Positions 8,631-16,993 of a stretch of 64,000 nt of DNA are shown piece by piece (position 1 is the stretch's first letter; every line of letters starts with the position of its first letter). The stretch is from CAVVAL01 sp963742725. GTDB taxonomy: Bacteria > Actinomycetota > Actinomycetes > Mycobacteriales > Cryptosporangiaceae. Under the pieces are notes generated by a model, which saw nothing but the letters and a program-made list of their open reading frames with translations, was not told where the DNA came from and searched no databases. A program made the position numbers and the translations under genes. The stretch covers positions 2,170,001 through 2,234,000 of the forward strand of contig CAVUMX010000003.1 in assembly GCA_963742725.1 (NCBI GenBank), given 5' to 3'.

Positions 8631-9031
8631 CGAACTGGCTGATCGACAAGTCTGCGCTGGTGCGCGTCTTCGCGAGTAGAGACGCCGAAGACTGGGCAGG
8701 GCGAGTCGACCGCGGACTGGTCGCCGTCACCTCTGTGACGTTGCTCGAGATCGGGTACTCGGCACGCTCTGGTACGGACCTACGTGCGGGCGCGGCCCAG
8801 CCGCCGCTCTCGCTCCTACCGATCGAGTACCTCACACCCACCATCGAGGACCGCGCGGTCGAGGTACAGAAAATCCTGGCGGATCGTGGCATCCATCGGG
8901 CTCCGAGCGTGCCGGATCTGCTCATCGCTGCCACCGCCGAGCGCACGGGGCGCATCGTCCTGCACCTCGACAAGGACTTCGAGCTGATCGCGGACGTCAC
9001 GGGCCAGCCTGTAGAACGGCTCCGGATCTAG
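8627..9031 (+). CDS. vapC: VapC-type PIN-domain ribonuclease toxin
   Basis: The 134-residue PIN protein shows the acidic active-site residues in order: Asp in WLIDKSALVR, Glu in TLLEIGYSA, Asp in VPDLLIAATAE and Asp in LHLDKDFELIA. The family cleaves RNA, often tRNA or rRNA. The ATG at 8627 overlaps the antitoxin stop as ATGA; an ATG at 8621 is also possible. It is intact by length and motif, so the pair should be functional. It converges with the VIT transporter gene, overlapping by four bases. Confidence 0.88.
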   Translation: MTNWLIDKSALVRVFASRDAEDWAGRVDRGLVAVTSVTLLEIGYSARSGTDLRAGAAQPPLSLLPIEYLTPTIEDRAVEVQKILADRGIHRAPSVPDLLIAATAERTGRIVLHLDKDFELIADVTGQPVERLRI

Positions 9032-9744
9032 GCGACGTTGACGCCGATGGCGAGGCCGACGAGGTAGGTGGCGCCGGCCGCGAGCCCGCCGAGCACGAGC
9101 TGGCGCAGTCCGCTGCGCCACCACGTGCGGGCGGTGAACCGGCTGACGAACGCCCCGGCACCGAACAGGCCCAGGCCGCCGACGGCGAGCGCGATCCACA
9201 GCTCGTCCGAGCCGAGCAGGTACGACGCGAGCGGGAACAGGGCGCCGACCGAGAAGCAGACGAACGAGGAGAGGGCGGCGATCCACGGCGACGGCAGTTC
9301 GTCGATGACGACGCCGAGTTCCTGCTGCGTGTGGATCCGCAGCGCCAGCTCCGGATCGGCCGACACCTCCTGCGCGACCTGCTCGGCCAGGTGCGGCGAC
9401 AGGCCACGGTCCCGCAGCATCTCGACGAGTTCCCGCCGCTCTGCCTGCGGATGCCGCTCCAGTTCGAGGCGTTCCTTCTCGACCTCGGCGGCGACCTGCT
9501 CGTTCTGCGTCTGCACGGACGTGTACTCGCCGAGCGCCATCGAGATCGCCCCCGCGACCAGGCCGGCGGCGCCGGTCAGGATGATGACGTCCGGCTCGAC
9601 GCCGCCCCCGCCCACGCCCGCGATGAGGGCGATGTTGGTGACCAGCCCGTCCATGGCGCCGAAGACAGCGGCCCGCAACCACCCGCCCGACACGTCGGTG
9701 TGGGAGTGATCAGGATGTTCCGCCTCGACGCTCATGCCAGTCAT
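9028..9744 (-). CDS. VIT1/CCC1-family iron/manganese transporter
   Basis: The 238-residue membrane protein opens with FGAMDGLVTNIALIAGVGGGG, the first VIT transmembrane segment with its conserved Asp, then GLVAGAISMALGEYTSVQTQNE, the characteristic second segment. A charged cytoplasmic stretch (about residues 95-150, many Glu and His) corresponds to the metal-binding loop. Three more hydrophobic segments follow from SSFVCFSVGALFPLASYLL. Homologues export or sequester Fe2+/Mn2+. The N-terminal His/Asp/Glu run (EAEHPDHSHTD) may also bind metal. The start could be 9744 or 9735. Confidence 0.88.
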   Translation of the reverse strand: MTGMSVEAEHPDHSHTDVSGGWLRAAVFGAMDGLVTNIALIAGVGGGGVEPDVIILTGAAGLVAGAISMALGEYTSVQTQNEQVAAEVEKERLELERHPQAERRELVEMLRDRGLSPHLAEQVAQEVSADPELALRIHTQQELGVVIDELPSPWIAALSSFVCFSVGALFPLASYLLGSDELWIALAVGGLGLFGAGAFVSRFTARTWWRSGLRQLVLGGLAAGATYLVGLAIGVNVA

Positions 9745-9781
9745 TGTGGGGCCCGCGGCGCTCTGTGCCAGGCTGTGACGC

Positions 9782-10561
9782 GTGACGCCGCGTTTCGCCA
9801 TCCTGCTGCCGCCATCGGAGACGAAGTCGACCGGGGGTCGCGGCGCTCCGCTGCGCCTCGACGCGCTGCCCTTCGACGATGAGCTGGGCGCGCTGCGCAA
9901 GCAGCTCGTGGACGCGGTGACCACGCTCGCCGCCGACGTACCGGCGTCCCGGGCCGCGCTCGGCCTGTCCGAACGCCAGGACGACCAGATCGCCCTGAAC
10001 GCCGACCTCTGGACGAGCCCGACGGCGCCGGCGCTGCGCCGCTACACCGGCGTCCTCTACGACGCCCTCGACTACCGCACGCTCACCCCGGCCGGTCGCC
10101 GGAAGGCGCACGAGAGCGTGCTGATCGGGTCCGCGCTGTTCGGGCTCGTACGCGGCGACGACCCGGTGCCGGCCTACCGGCTCTCCGCCGGCTCGGCCCT
10201 GCCCGGCTGCGGCACGCTCGCCGCGCTGTGGAAGCCCGCGCTCGCGCCCGTCCTGGCCGGCTTCGACGGGCTCGTGATCGACCTGCGGTCCTCGTCCTAC
10301 GCGGCGCTCGCACCGGCCCCCGGCGCCGTGACCGTCCGGGTCCTGTCGGTGCTGCCCGACGGGTCCCGCGCGATCGTCAGCCACTTCAACAAACACCACA
10401 AAGGCGTTCTCGTACGGACGTTGTTGTCGTCGCGCGCGGTGCCCACCGACGTCCGGTCCCTGCTGCGGATCGTCGCCAGGGCGGGCATCGAGGCCGAACG
10501 GTCCGGCGAGGCGCGGATCGACGTGCTGGTGCCGGCCGAGAGCGTCGCCGCCCGCCGCTGA
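9782..10561 (+). CDS. yaaA: YaaA/DUF328 family peroxide-stress protein
   Basis: The 259-residue protein begins TPRFAILLPPSETKSTGG and contains ALDYRTLTPAGRRKAHESVLIGSALFGLV, VIDLRSSSYAAL and VSHFNKHHKGVLVRTLL, the conserved blocks of the YaaA family. In E. coli the protein lowers free iron and protects DNA during H2O2 stress. A GTG start at 9782 lies 37 bp from the divergent VIT metal-transporter start, so the two may share a control region. An iron/oxidative-stress link is an inference from this pairing. Confidence 0.9.
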   Translation: MTPRFAILLPPSETKSTGGRGAPLRLDALPFDDELGALRKQLVDAVTTLAADVPASRAALGLSERQDDQIALNADLWTSPTAPALRRYTGVLYDALDYRTLTPAGRRKAHESVLIGSALFGLVRGDDPVPAYRLSAGSALPGCGTLAALWKPALAPVLAGFDGLVIDLRSSSYAALAPAPGAVTVRVLSVLPDGSRAIVSHFNKHHKGVLVRTLLSSRAVPTDVRSLLRIVARAGIEAERSGEARIDVLVPAESVAARR

Positions 10562-10621
10562 GCCTGGGCCGCCCGCCGCTGGCAGGCCGGTGCCGCACGC
10601 TGGGCAGGCCGGTGCCGCCGG

Positions 10622-11863
10622 TCAGGCGGTGGCGAGGGCTGCGCGGAGTTCGGCTGCCGGGTCGTCCCGGTGGTACGGGTGCTCGTCGGGCTCGATGTGG
10701 TCGAGGAACCGCTGGTAGAGCCACGCGCCGTACAGGTGGACGAGCGGCGCGAACAGTGGGATCACCGCCGCCGGGTCGCTGCCGGGTACCGCCGCCCGCC
10801 ACGCGTCGATCCAGGCACGGTCGGCCACCGGCTTGCGCTCGTCCGGGAGGTAGCCGCGGAGCCGGAGCAGGTCAGCGGCCGGATGCCCGACGAAACTGTC
10901 CGCCCAGTCGACGATCCGCGCCGGACCGCCGCCGGCCGCCCGCCAGTTGCCCGGGTGGAAGTCGCCGTGGACGAGCGTGTCCGGCAGACCGGCGGCCTCG
11001 ATCGCCGCGATCCTGCCCGGCAGGTCGGCGAGCAGTGCCGCCAGCCCGGCGTTCTCGGCGTCGGTGAGCTGGTCGGCGACCCGTGCGGCGATCCCCGCCG
11101 CCCGGGCGCCGAGCGTGCCGAGCCGCCGATCCGGCACTGCCCCGGCCGGCCCCGCACCCGCCGGCCCCGCCACCACCGGCCCGGCTTCGGCCGGCGCGGC
11201 GGTGGCGGCGAGGGTTGCCTGGGCCGTGACCCAGCGCGTGACCGTCGCGCGGATGGTGGGTTCGTCGGCGTCCCAGAGGTCGTCGCCCGGGATGTGGTCG
11301 AGCAGGGTCCAGCCACGGGCGGGATCGGCGGCGAGTACGGCCGGGACGAGTGTGGGATCGGCCGCGGCGACGGCGTTCACCACGACGGATTCGCTGGTCT
11401 GGAACCCGCCGACCGCCTTGCTCCACACCGGACCCCGCGTGGTGGGCAACTGGTGGACGCACGACAGGTTCCACGTCTTGACCTGGAGCGGCGGCCCGAT
11501 GAGGTCCACATGCGAGCGCGCCCAGTCCACGATCGCGCGCGGGCCGCCGGGCCGTGCCCACGCCGCCCGCAGCGGATGGTCGTCAGGCAGCGCGGCCGGT
11601 TCCCACGCCACCGGTCGCAACGGCGTCCGCTCGGCCTCGACCAGGTACGTCACCTCACCGCCGCTCGGCGGCGTGCCACCCTCGATCCGGACGATACGCA
11701 GCACCGCGGTCGGCACCCCGAGCATCGCGTCGAGGTGGCGCACCACCGGCTCCACATCCGCCCAGAACGGACTGTCGACGGGGAACGGTGGCACCACGCC
11801 GAGCACCCGGTCATCCACCGAGACGATCGCGCGTACCCGCCGCTGTTCCTCCACGGGCGACAC
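10622..11863 (-). CDS. Aminoglycoside-phosphotransferase-fold kinase family protein
   Basis: The 413-residue protein has the APH/choline-kinase catalytic loop LVHGDFHPGNWRAA and the metal-binding IVDWADSFVGHPAADLLRL. The N-lobe is unusual: about 120 residues before FQTSESVVVNAVAAADP resemble a NUDIX-like or unknown N-terminal domain with VSVDDRVLGVVPPFP. A Gly/Ala/Pro-rich insertion (PVVAGPAGAGPAGAVP) sits before the catalytic loop. It could phosphorylate an antibiotic, sugar or metabolite; no substrate can be named. The GTG at 11863 is the start after which the sequence looks conserved. Confidence 0.75.
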   Translation of the reverse strand: MSPVEEQRRVRAIVSVDDRVLGVVPPFPVDSPFWADVEPVVRHLDAMLGVPTAVLRIVRIEGGTPPSGGEVTYLVEAERTPLRPVAWEPAALPDDHPLRAAWARPGGPRAIVDWARSHVDLIGPPLQVKTWNLSCVHQLPTTRGPVWSKAVGGFQTSESVVVNAVAAADPTLVPAVLAADPARGWTLLDHIPGDDLWDADEPTIRATVTRWVTAQATLAATAAPAEAGPVVAGPAGAGPAGAVPDRRLGTLGARAAGIAARVADQLTDAENAGLAALLADLPGRIAAIEAAGLPDTLVHGDFHPGNWRAAGGGPARIVDWADSFVGHPAADLLRLRGYLPDERKPVADRAWIDAWRAAVPGSDPAAVIPLFAPLVHLYGAWLYQRFLDHIEPDEHPYHRDDPAAELRAALATA

Positions 11864-11924
11864 GGTGGCGGCCGGGCCCCGTCCGGCGCAACCGGGTTTC
11901 CGCGTCGCCCGCCTCGCCCTCCCC

Positions 11925-11990
11925 CCAACTGTCGGGGATATCGGGGTATCCCGCGCCCGGTTACAGGACGGCATTCCGAACAGTCCGGTT
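11925..11990. repeat. 66-bp dispersed palindromic element, copy 1
   Basis: This intergenic 66-bp block matches 40945-41010 in inverted orientation at 65 of 66 positions. Its ends form an imperfect inverted repeat (CCAACTGTCGGGGAT at one end against AACCGGACTGTTCGG read inward from the other), and the inside holds GGGATA/TATCCC. There is no ORF. It looks like a small MITE-like or REP-like element between the phosphotransferase and rhodanese genes. Confidence 0.85.
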
Positions 11991-12011
11991 CGGGACGGAG
12001 CCGCGCGCCGC

Positions 12012-12476
12012 TCAGCAGACCAGGCCGTAGTCCCTCGGGGTGGGTGTCGCGGTGGCCGGGTCGACGGGGCGGCGGCCCTCGGTGGGCTGGCCCTCGCGGA
12101 TCCAGTACTCGAGGCCACCGATCATCTCCTTGACCTGGCGTCCGAGCCCGGACAGCAGTTCGGCGCCGCGGGTCGCGCCGTTGCACGCCGGGCCCCAGCA
12201 GTACGTGACGAGCAGCCCGTCCGGCAGCGCCGCGACGGTCTCCGCGTTGATCTGGTTGAGCGGAAGGCTGATCGCGCCGGGCAGGTGGGACTTGCGGTAG
12301 GCGCCCTCGGCCCGGACGTCGATCAGCACGAAGTCGACGTTTCCGGTGGCCCGCGCGTCGGCGACGTCGGCGGGGTCGGTCTCGACGGACAGGCGGCGGG
12401 CGAAGTGGGCGTTGGCCTCGGCGGGGCTCGCGGCCGGCACGGCGGTAACGGACGAGACCGTAGTGGTCGGCGTCAT
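12012..12476 (-). CDS. Rhodanese-like sulfurtransferase
   Basis: The 154-residue single-domain protein has VDFVLIDVRAEGAYRKSHLPGAISLPL, the standard rhodanese substructure, and the active-site loop TYCWGPACNGATRGA, whose first Cys would carry persulfide. A second Cys in the loop is unusual and might form a disulfide. Family members move sulfur from thiosulfate or persulfides to acceptors. The ATG at 12476 is the only good start. It diverges from the response regulator gene at 12775 across a 298-bp gap. Confidence 0.88.
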   Translation of the reverse strand: MTPTTTVSSVTAVPAASPAEANAHFARRLSVETDPADVADARATGNVDFVLIDVRAEGAYRKSHLPGAISLPLNQINAETVAALPDGLLVTYCWGPACNGATRGAELLSGLGRQVKEMIGGLEYWIREGQPTEGRRPVDPATATPTPRDYGLVC

Positions 12477-12634
12477 GAACTCTCCTCGGCGCTCGGGTGA
12501 GGCTCCAGTTTCGACGCCATCCATTCGGGCGCCACAGGTGCCGGGGTGCCCTCGTTCGTCAAAAGCCTGCCAATACTGACCGTAAGGATGAGCTGACCCC
12601 TGGTCAGTCGATTGAGGCGGACAGTGCTCGGACA

Positions 12635-12666
12635 GTTGCGCAACGTAACTGCAACACGACTGCAAC
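12635..12666. promoter_or_regulatory. Cluster of GCAAC/GTTGC half-sites upstream of the NarL-type regulator
   Basis: The palindrome GTTGCGCAAC (12635-12644) is followed by TGCAAC at 12650-12655 and again at 12661-12666, an 11-bp step, so the half-sites face one side of the helix. The cluster lies about 110-140 bp before the regulator start in a 298-bp divergent gap. CTGACC-CCT-GGTCAG around 12591-12606 is a second small palindrome. Direct autoregulation is an inference. Confidence 0.4.
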
Positions 12667-12774
12667 GGTGCACACGTCGCATTTGGAGCGCGGAGAACTA
12701 TCGTCAGAAGGCTGGACGGAACGACCAGGGACGGGGCCCCGGACGCCGTTGCCGCGCTCTCTGGGGGGTCCACG

Positions 12775-13413
12775 ATGACCATTCGTCTTGTCACGGTCGA
12801 CGCCGTCGCGCTCGTCCGGATGGGGATAGCCCACGCCGTCGCAGGCTGTGACGACATCGAGCTGGTGGCCGAGGCCAGAACGGCGGCCGAGGCCCGGCGG
12901 ATCGTGCCCGAGTCGTCGGCGACCGTCGTCACGCTCGACGTCGCGCTGGCCGACGGCGACGGCCTGGCCCTGGCCCGTGAGCTGCGTGCCGAACTGCCCA
13001 ATCTCGGCGTCGTCGTCCTCGCGAACGCGAACGACGCCCTCCTCTTCCGCGCGCTCGAAGCCGGACTGTCGGCGTTCGTGCCCCGGTCGGCGCCCGCGAC
13101 GGACGTGGTGTCGAGCATCCGCCACGCCGCCGTCGCCGGTACGTCGTTCAGCACACCCGGCCTCGCCGCCGCGCTGGCCCGGCGCCGCCCCGGCAGCGCC
13201 CTGCTCAGCAACCGGGAACTCGAGATCCTCGACCTCATGCAGGACGGGGCGAGCGTGCGGCTCATGGCCGGCGTGCTCCACGTGAGCGAGTCGACCGCCA
13301 AGACGTACGTGACCCGCGTCTACTCCAAGCTCCACGTGAACAACAGGTCCCAGGCGCTCATGACCGCGGTGCGGCGCGGCCTGCTGAGCACCTCGGACCT
13401 GCGTGCGGGCTGA
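12775..13413 (+). CDS. NarL/LuxR-family response regulator
   Basis: The 212-residue protein has a receiver domain (residues 1-120) with the phospho-acceptor Asp in VVTLDVALADGDG, though the lysine position reads FVPRSAP, so Arg replaces the usual Lys. The C-terminal LuxR HTH is LLSNRELEILDLMQDG followed by LHVSESTAKTYVTRVYSKLHVNNR. No histidine kinase is adjacent. It ends 10 bp from the convergent tadC stop, so it may control the Tad-like locus, the rhodanese, or remote genes. Confidence 0.9.
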   Translation: MTIRLVTVDAVALVRMGIAHAVAGCDDIELVAEARTAAEARRIVPESSATVVTLDVALADGDGLALARELRAELPNLGVVVLANANDALLFRALEAGLSAFVPRSAPATDVVSSIRHAAVAGTSFSTPGLAAALARRRPGSALLSNRELEILDLMQDGASVRLMAGVLHVSESTAKTYVTRVYSKLHVNNRSQALMTAVRRGLLSTSDLRAG

Positions 13414-13423
13414 CGGCTCGGCA

Positions 13424-14299
13424 CTAGCGGCGTTCGATCAGGTCGAGCAGCTCGGGTCCGAACAGGACGGCGAGCACGGCCGGGACGAAGCAGACCAGCA
13501 CCACACCCAGCAACCGCAGCGGGATCTCGGACGCCAGCGCCTCGGCCCGTTGCCACCGGTCGTCGCGCAGGTCGTCGACGTGCCGCTCGACGACGTCCTC
13601 CAGCGGGGCACCGAGGTCGCCGGCCTGCGCCAGTGCGGTCGCGAGCCGGCGGAGCCTGGTCACGGTCGTCCGGGACGCGAGGGTCCGCAGCGCGGCCGAC
13701 CGCGACTCCCCCGCCCGGACGCTGGCGAGCACCCGGCTCACCTCGTCCGCCAGGGGGCCAGAGCCGAGGCGCGCGGACTCGGCCAGCGCGGAGTCGAAGC
13801 CCATGCCCGCCCTGTGCGCGACCGTCAGCAGCTCCAGCGTCGGCCTGACATCACGGGCGATCTCGCGTTGCCGGCGGGCCGCGACATCCCACAGCGCCGT
13901 ACCCGGCGCGTGCAGACCCAGCAGGGCACCGGCGAGCAGGCCGACGGCCAGTCCGGGCAGGGCGGCGTACACCGTGCCCACGCCCGCGCCGACCACGGCG
14001 CCGCTCAGCAGACCGACGCCCCGTGCGGCGATGACCCGGTCCAACGGCCATCCGGACGGGTTGCCCGCCCGGTCCAGCCACCGCCGCAACCGGGCGGTGC
14101 ACCACGCGGACGTCACCGCGCGCCCCAGCGCCACCAGCGACGCCGGACCGTGCCGGTCGACGTGCGCGCCGCGTCCGACCACGATCGGGGCCCGCGCGGC
14201 GGATGCCCGCGCCGGCGACGACGTGGCCACGGCGATCGCGCCCACCAGCACCGACGCGAACAGCGCGCCCGCCCCCAGGTACAGCAGGTAGGACTCCAT
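13424..14299 (-). CDS. tadC: TadC-like inner-membrane platform protein (T2SSF domain)
   Basis: The 291-residue protein has an N-terminal TM segment, two more around residues 95-135, a T2SSF domain with LELLTVAHRAGMGFDSALAESARLGSGPLADEV, and a C-terminal TM (LLGVVLVCFVPAVLAVLF). TadC normally pairs with TadB to form the membrane platform on which the CpaF ATPase works. It is the last gene of a five-gene minus-strand operon and follows the VWA-TadB gene by 3 bp. Confidence 0.85.
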   Translation of the reverse strand: MESYLLYLGAGALFASVLVGAIAVATSSPARASAARAPIVVGRGAHVDRHGPASLVALGRAVTSAWCTARLRRWLDRAGNPSGWPLDRVIAARGVGLLSGAVVGAGVGTVYAALPGLAVGLLAGALLGLHAPGTALWDVAARRQREIARDVRPTLELLTVAHRAGMGFDSALAESARLGSGPLADEVSRVLASVRAGESRSAALRTLASRTTVTRLRRLATALAQAGDLGAPLEDVVERHVDDLRDDRWQRAEALASEIPLRLLGVVLVCFVPAVLAVLFGPELLDLIERR

Positions 14300-14302
14300 G
14301 AC

Positions 14303-16993
14303 TCACACCTCTACCTTCGCCAGCCGGGTCATCCACAGACCACCGAGCACCACGAGCAGTCCCGCGCAGGCGAGCAGGGCCATGCCCAGCGGCTCGGCGT
14401 AGAACGGGCGCACGCCGCCGTCGCGCAGGACGGCCGCCGCCACACCGGACACGACCGCACCGGAGGCGAGGATCCCCGCCGCGAGGCGTCCGGCGCCGGA
14501 CAGCGCCTGCGCGTGCGCGTCGAGACGGCGCCGGTCCCGGATCAGCTGCTCCGCCGCGCGGACGGCACGCGCCGGATCCGCGCCCAGCGCAGGGTTCAAC
14601 CGCAGCGCCCGGACGATGTCCGCCAGGTCGGAGCTGCCGTACCGGTCCGCCACGGCGGCGAGCGCCCCGGTCAGCCCGCCCTTGCCGTCTGCCGTGCGGC
14701 TGCTGTTGCTTGGCTGGGTGGCGGCCTCGGCCGGGGTGCGGCTGGTGGCCAGCGCGCGTTGGAACTCGCCGCGCACCGGCTCCGGCGACAGCGCCGCCAC
14801 CGCACCGACCGCCTCGGGCAGCGGCTGACCCGCCGCGACGGCGCTGACCAGCAGCGGCAACGCCTCCGACAGCCCGGCCGCGAACCGGCTGCGCCGCCGC
14901 CACATCCACCGCGGGGCGCGGGCCGGCGCCTCCACCGGCGACGCGACAGGCGACCCCGCCGGGGACACGACTGGTGGCGCCGCCGGGGATCCCACCTGCG
15001 CGGCCGGCGACGGCGCGGCGGTCATGCCGACGCCCACCAGTTCGCGCTCAGGCTCGGATCCCGTGACAGGCTCAGACACCTCGGGCGCGGACCGCGGACC
15101 GGGCACGAACACCGGCACCGCTTCGGGTGCCCGGGACGGCGCCGGTGGCGCTCCAGGAATCCGCACGACATCCGGGGACGGACCCGTGGCCGGCACCGCG
15201 CTCGGCGACGGACCCGTGGCCGGCACCGCGCTCGGCGACGGACCTGGTGCTGGCGACCCGCCGGCCGGTGACGAGCCCGCACCGGGCGACCCACCGGCGC
15301 CGGCTACCGAGACCGGGCCGGGTGGCCCACCGGCGCCGGGTGACGAGCCCGCACCGGCCGCCGGCCCGGAGCCGTTGGGGCCCGAGGCAGCCATGGCCGG
15401 GACGGGGTCCGGCTCCGGCTCGCGCTGCGACGGCACGCGCGCCGGCTCACCACCAGCACCGTCACCACCAGCACCGTCACCACCGGCACCGTCACCACCG
15501 GCACCGTCACCACCGGCACCGTCACCGGAGACCTCGCCGCCGGACGCGGGCGGCTCGACGAGGACGAACTCCACGGTGTCGTCGTTGGCGCCGTCCGCCG
15601 AGGCGGCGCTGAGCGCGAGCGGCTTCGGCGCGCCGTCGGCCGGGTAGCGGATGACCGCCTTGAGCCGGCGGTGTCGGCGCCAGCGGGTGGCGAGCTTGGT
15701 CAGTCCGATGCCGGCGACGAGCAGCAGCGGCAGGACGAGCAGTCCGAGGTAGACGATCGGCGGGATCTGCTTGGGCAGCCAGCCGGACCACAGCCGGCCC
15801 GATCCGCCCGAGTCCTTCCCGGCGACGGGGATCGTGACGGCGACGCTGCCGGAGAGGCGGCGGCCGCCGACGGTGATGTCGGCGGCGAGCGTGGTCGCCT
15901 TGCCGACGAACTGGGCTGGCGTGCGGGCGGTGACGACCAGCGACGGCGGGAACGTGCTCGCGGTCGCGCGGCTGATCCGTCCGGATGCGTCGGTGCCGGT
16001 CACGGCGTGCACCTGCCCTCCCGATGTCTCGGCGAGCGCGCGCAGCCCGCCTGGGATCGTGTCGACGCCGAGGTAGACCACGTCCACGGCCGCGCGGGCG
16101 CCGGCTACCGCGACAGGCGGTGCGGGCGCGGGCTCAAGCGACGCCCCGGCCGACGGCTCGGGCGACGCCGCCGAGGCTGACGGTTCAGGTGACACCGCGG
16201 CGGAGGCCCCAGCCGACGGCGACAGCTCAGTGGACGGCGCGGCCACCGCGGGCTGCGACGCCGACGACGGCTCAGGCGAGACCGCCGCGGACGGCTCCGG
16301 CGAAGCGGCGGCGGACGGCGACGGTTCGCCCGAGGCCGACGGCCCGGCGGACGGGTCGTCCACCCCGTCCGGCCCGGTCACGCTGCCGTCGGACAGCACG
16401 AGGAGCCTCCGCTCGGTGCGGGCCCCGGCCGGTCCTAGCAGCGACATCGCCTGGCGGACGCCGTCCTCGTAAGGGGTGTCGCCTTCGGGGATGACGGTGT
16501 CCAGTTCGGCACTGAACGCGGCGCGGTCGATGGTGGGCGCGAGTGCGGTCCGGACCTGGTCCGCGACGACGACGAGCCCGAGCCGGACGTCGTCCGGCAG
16601 CGTCCGCGCGTACTTCTCCGCGACGGCGAGCGCGGCCGTCATCGGGTCGCCGGACGACAGCCAGCGCGCGTCCAGCACCACGACCGCGATCCGGTCACCG
16701 CCCGCGGCGGTCCGGGGCGCGACCGCACCGGCCGGCGGGGACGAGACCCCGCTGGACCGTGCGGTCGCGTCCACCCGGACACCACCAATGCTCACCGCCA
16801 GCCCAGGGGGTGTGAGCGCCGGGCTGGCGGGAGTCCCACTGGCCGTCACGAAGAACTGGATCCGTTCGGCGGACGGACGCACGCCGGTGATCGTGAGCGC
16901 GGGGGCCGGGTCGGCGCTCCCCTCCGGTACCGACCCGGCCAGCACCAGCGCGAGCGCCGCAGCGCCCGCCATCGCGGCCCGACGGGGCCTCAT
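14303..16993 (-). CDS. tadB: VWA domain - low-complexity linker - TadB (T2SSF) fusion protein
   Basis: The 896-residue protein starts with a signal peptide, then a VWA domain (about residues 35-340) with RIAVVVLDARWLSSGDP, TPYEDGVRQAM and LLVLSDGS; the MIDAS motif is imperfect. A Pro/Ser/Ala stretch interrupts the VWA domain (about 215-300). One TM segment (PPIVYLGLLVLPLLLVAGIG) leads to a 270-residue cytoplasmic linker of Gly/Asp/Pro/Ala repeats, including five GGDGA units (15448-15522). The last 200 residues are a T2SSF domain (LPLLVSAVAAGQPLPEAV) with two TM helices. The VWA part would face outside and the TadB part the ATPase. The stop/start overlap with cpaF implies co-translation. Confidence 0.85.
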   Translation of the reverse strand: MRPRRAAMAGAAALALVLAGSVPEGSADPAPALTITGVRPSAERIQFFVTASGTPASPALTPPGLAVSIGGVRVDATARSSGVSSPPAGAVAPRTAAGGDRIAVVVLDARWLSSGDPMTAALAVAEKYARTLPDDVRLGLVVVADQVRTALAPTIDRAAFSAELDTVIPEGDTPYEDGVRQAMSLLGPAGARTERRLLVLSDGSVTGPDGVDDPSAGPSASGEPSPSAAASPEPSAAVSPEPSSASQPAVAAPSTELSPSAGASAAVSPEPSASAASPEPSAGASLEPAPAPPVAVAGARAAVDVVYLGVDTIPGGLRALAETSGGQVHAVTGTDASGRISRATASTFPPSLVVTARTPAQFVGKATTLAADITVGGRRLSGSVAVTIPVAGKDSGGSGRLWSGWLPKQIPPIVYLGLLVLPLLLVAGIGLTKLATRWRRHRRLKAVIRYPADGAPKPLALSAASADGANDDTVEFVLVEPPASGGEVSGDGAGGDGAGGDGAGGDGAGGDGAGGEPARVPSQREPEPDPVPAMAASGPNGSGPAAGAGSSPGAGGPPGPVSVAGAGGSPGAGSSPAGGSPAPGPSPSAVPATGPSPSAVPATGPSPDVVRIPGAPPAPSRAPEAVPVFVPGPRSAPEVSEPVTGSEPERELVGVGMTAAPSPAAQVGSPAAPPVVSPAGSPVASPVEAPARAPRWMWRRRSRFAAGLSEALPLLVSAVAAGQPLPEAVGAVAALSPEPVRGEFQRALATSRTPAEAATQPSNSSRTADGKGGLTGALAAVADRYGSSDLADIVRALRLNPALGADPARAVRAAEQLIRDRRRLDAHAQALSGAGRLAAGILASGAVVSGVAAAVLRDGGVRPFYAEPLGMALLACAGLLVVLGGLWMTRLAKVEV
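15448..15522. repeat. 15-bp coding minisatellite, five units
   Basis: The unit CACCACC(A/G)GCACCGT repeats five times without interruption and encodes GGDGA in the linker of the VWA-TadB protein. A further 30-bp direct repeat occurs at about 15179-15238. Both preserve the frame. Confidence 0.9.
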
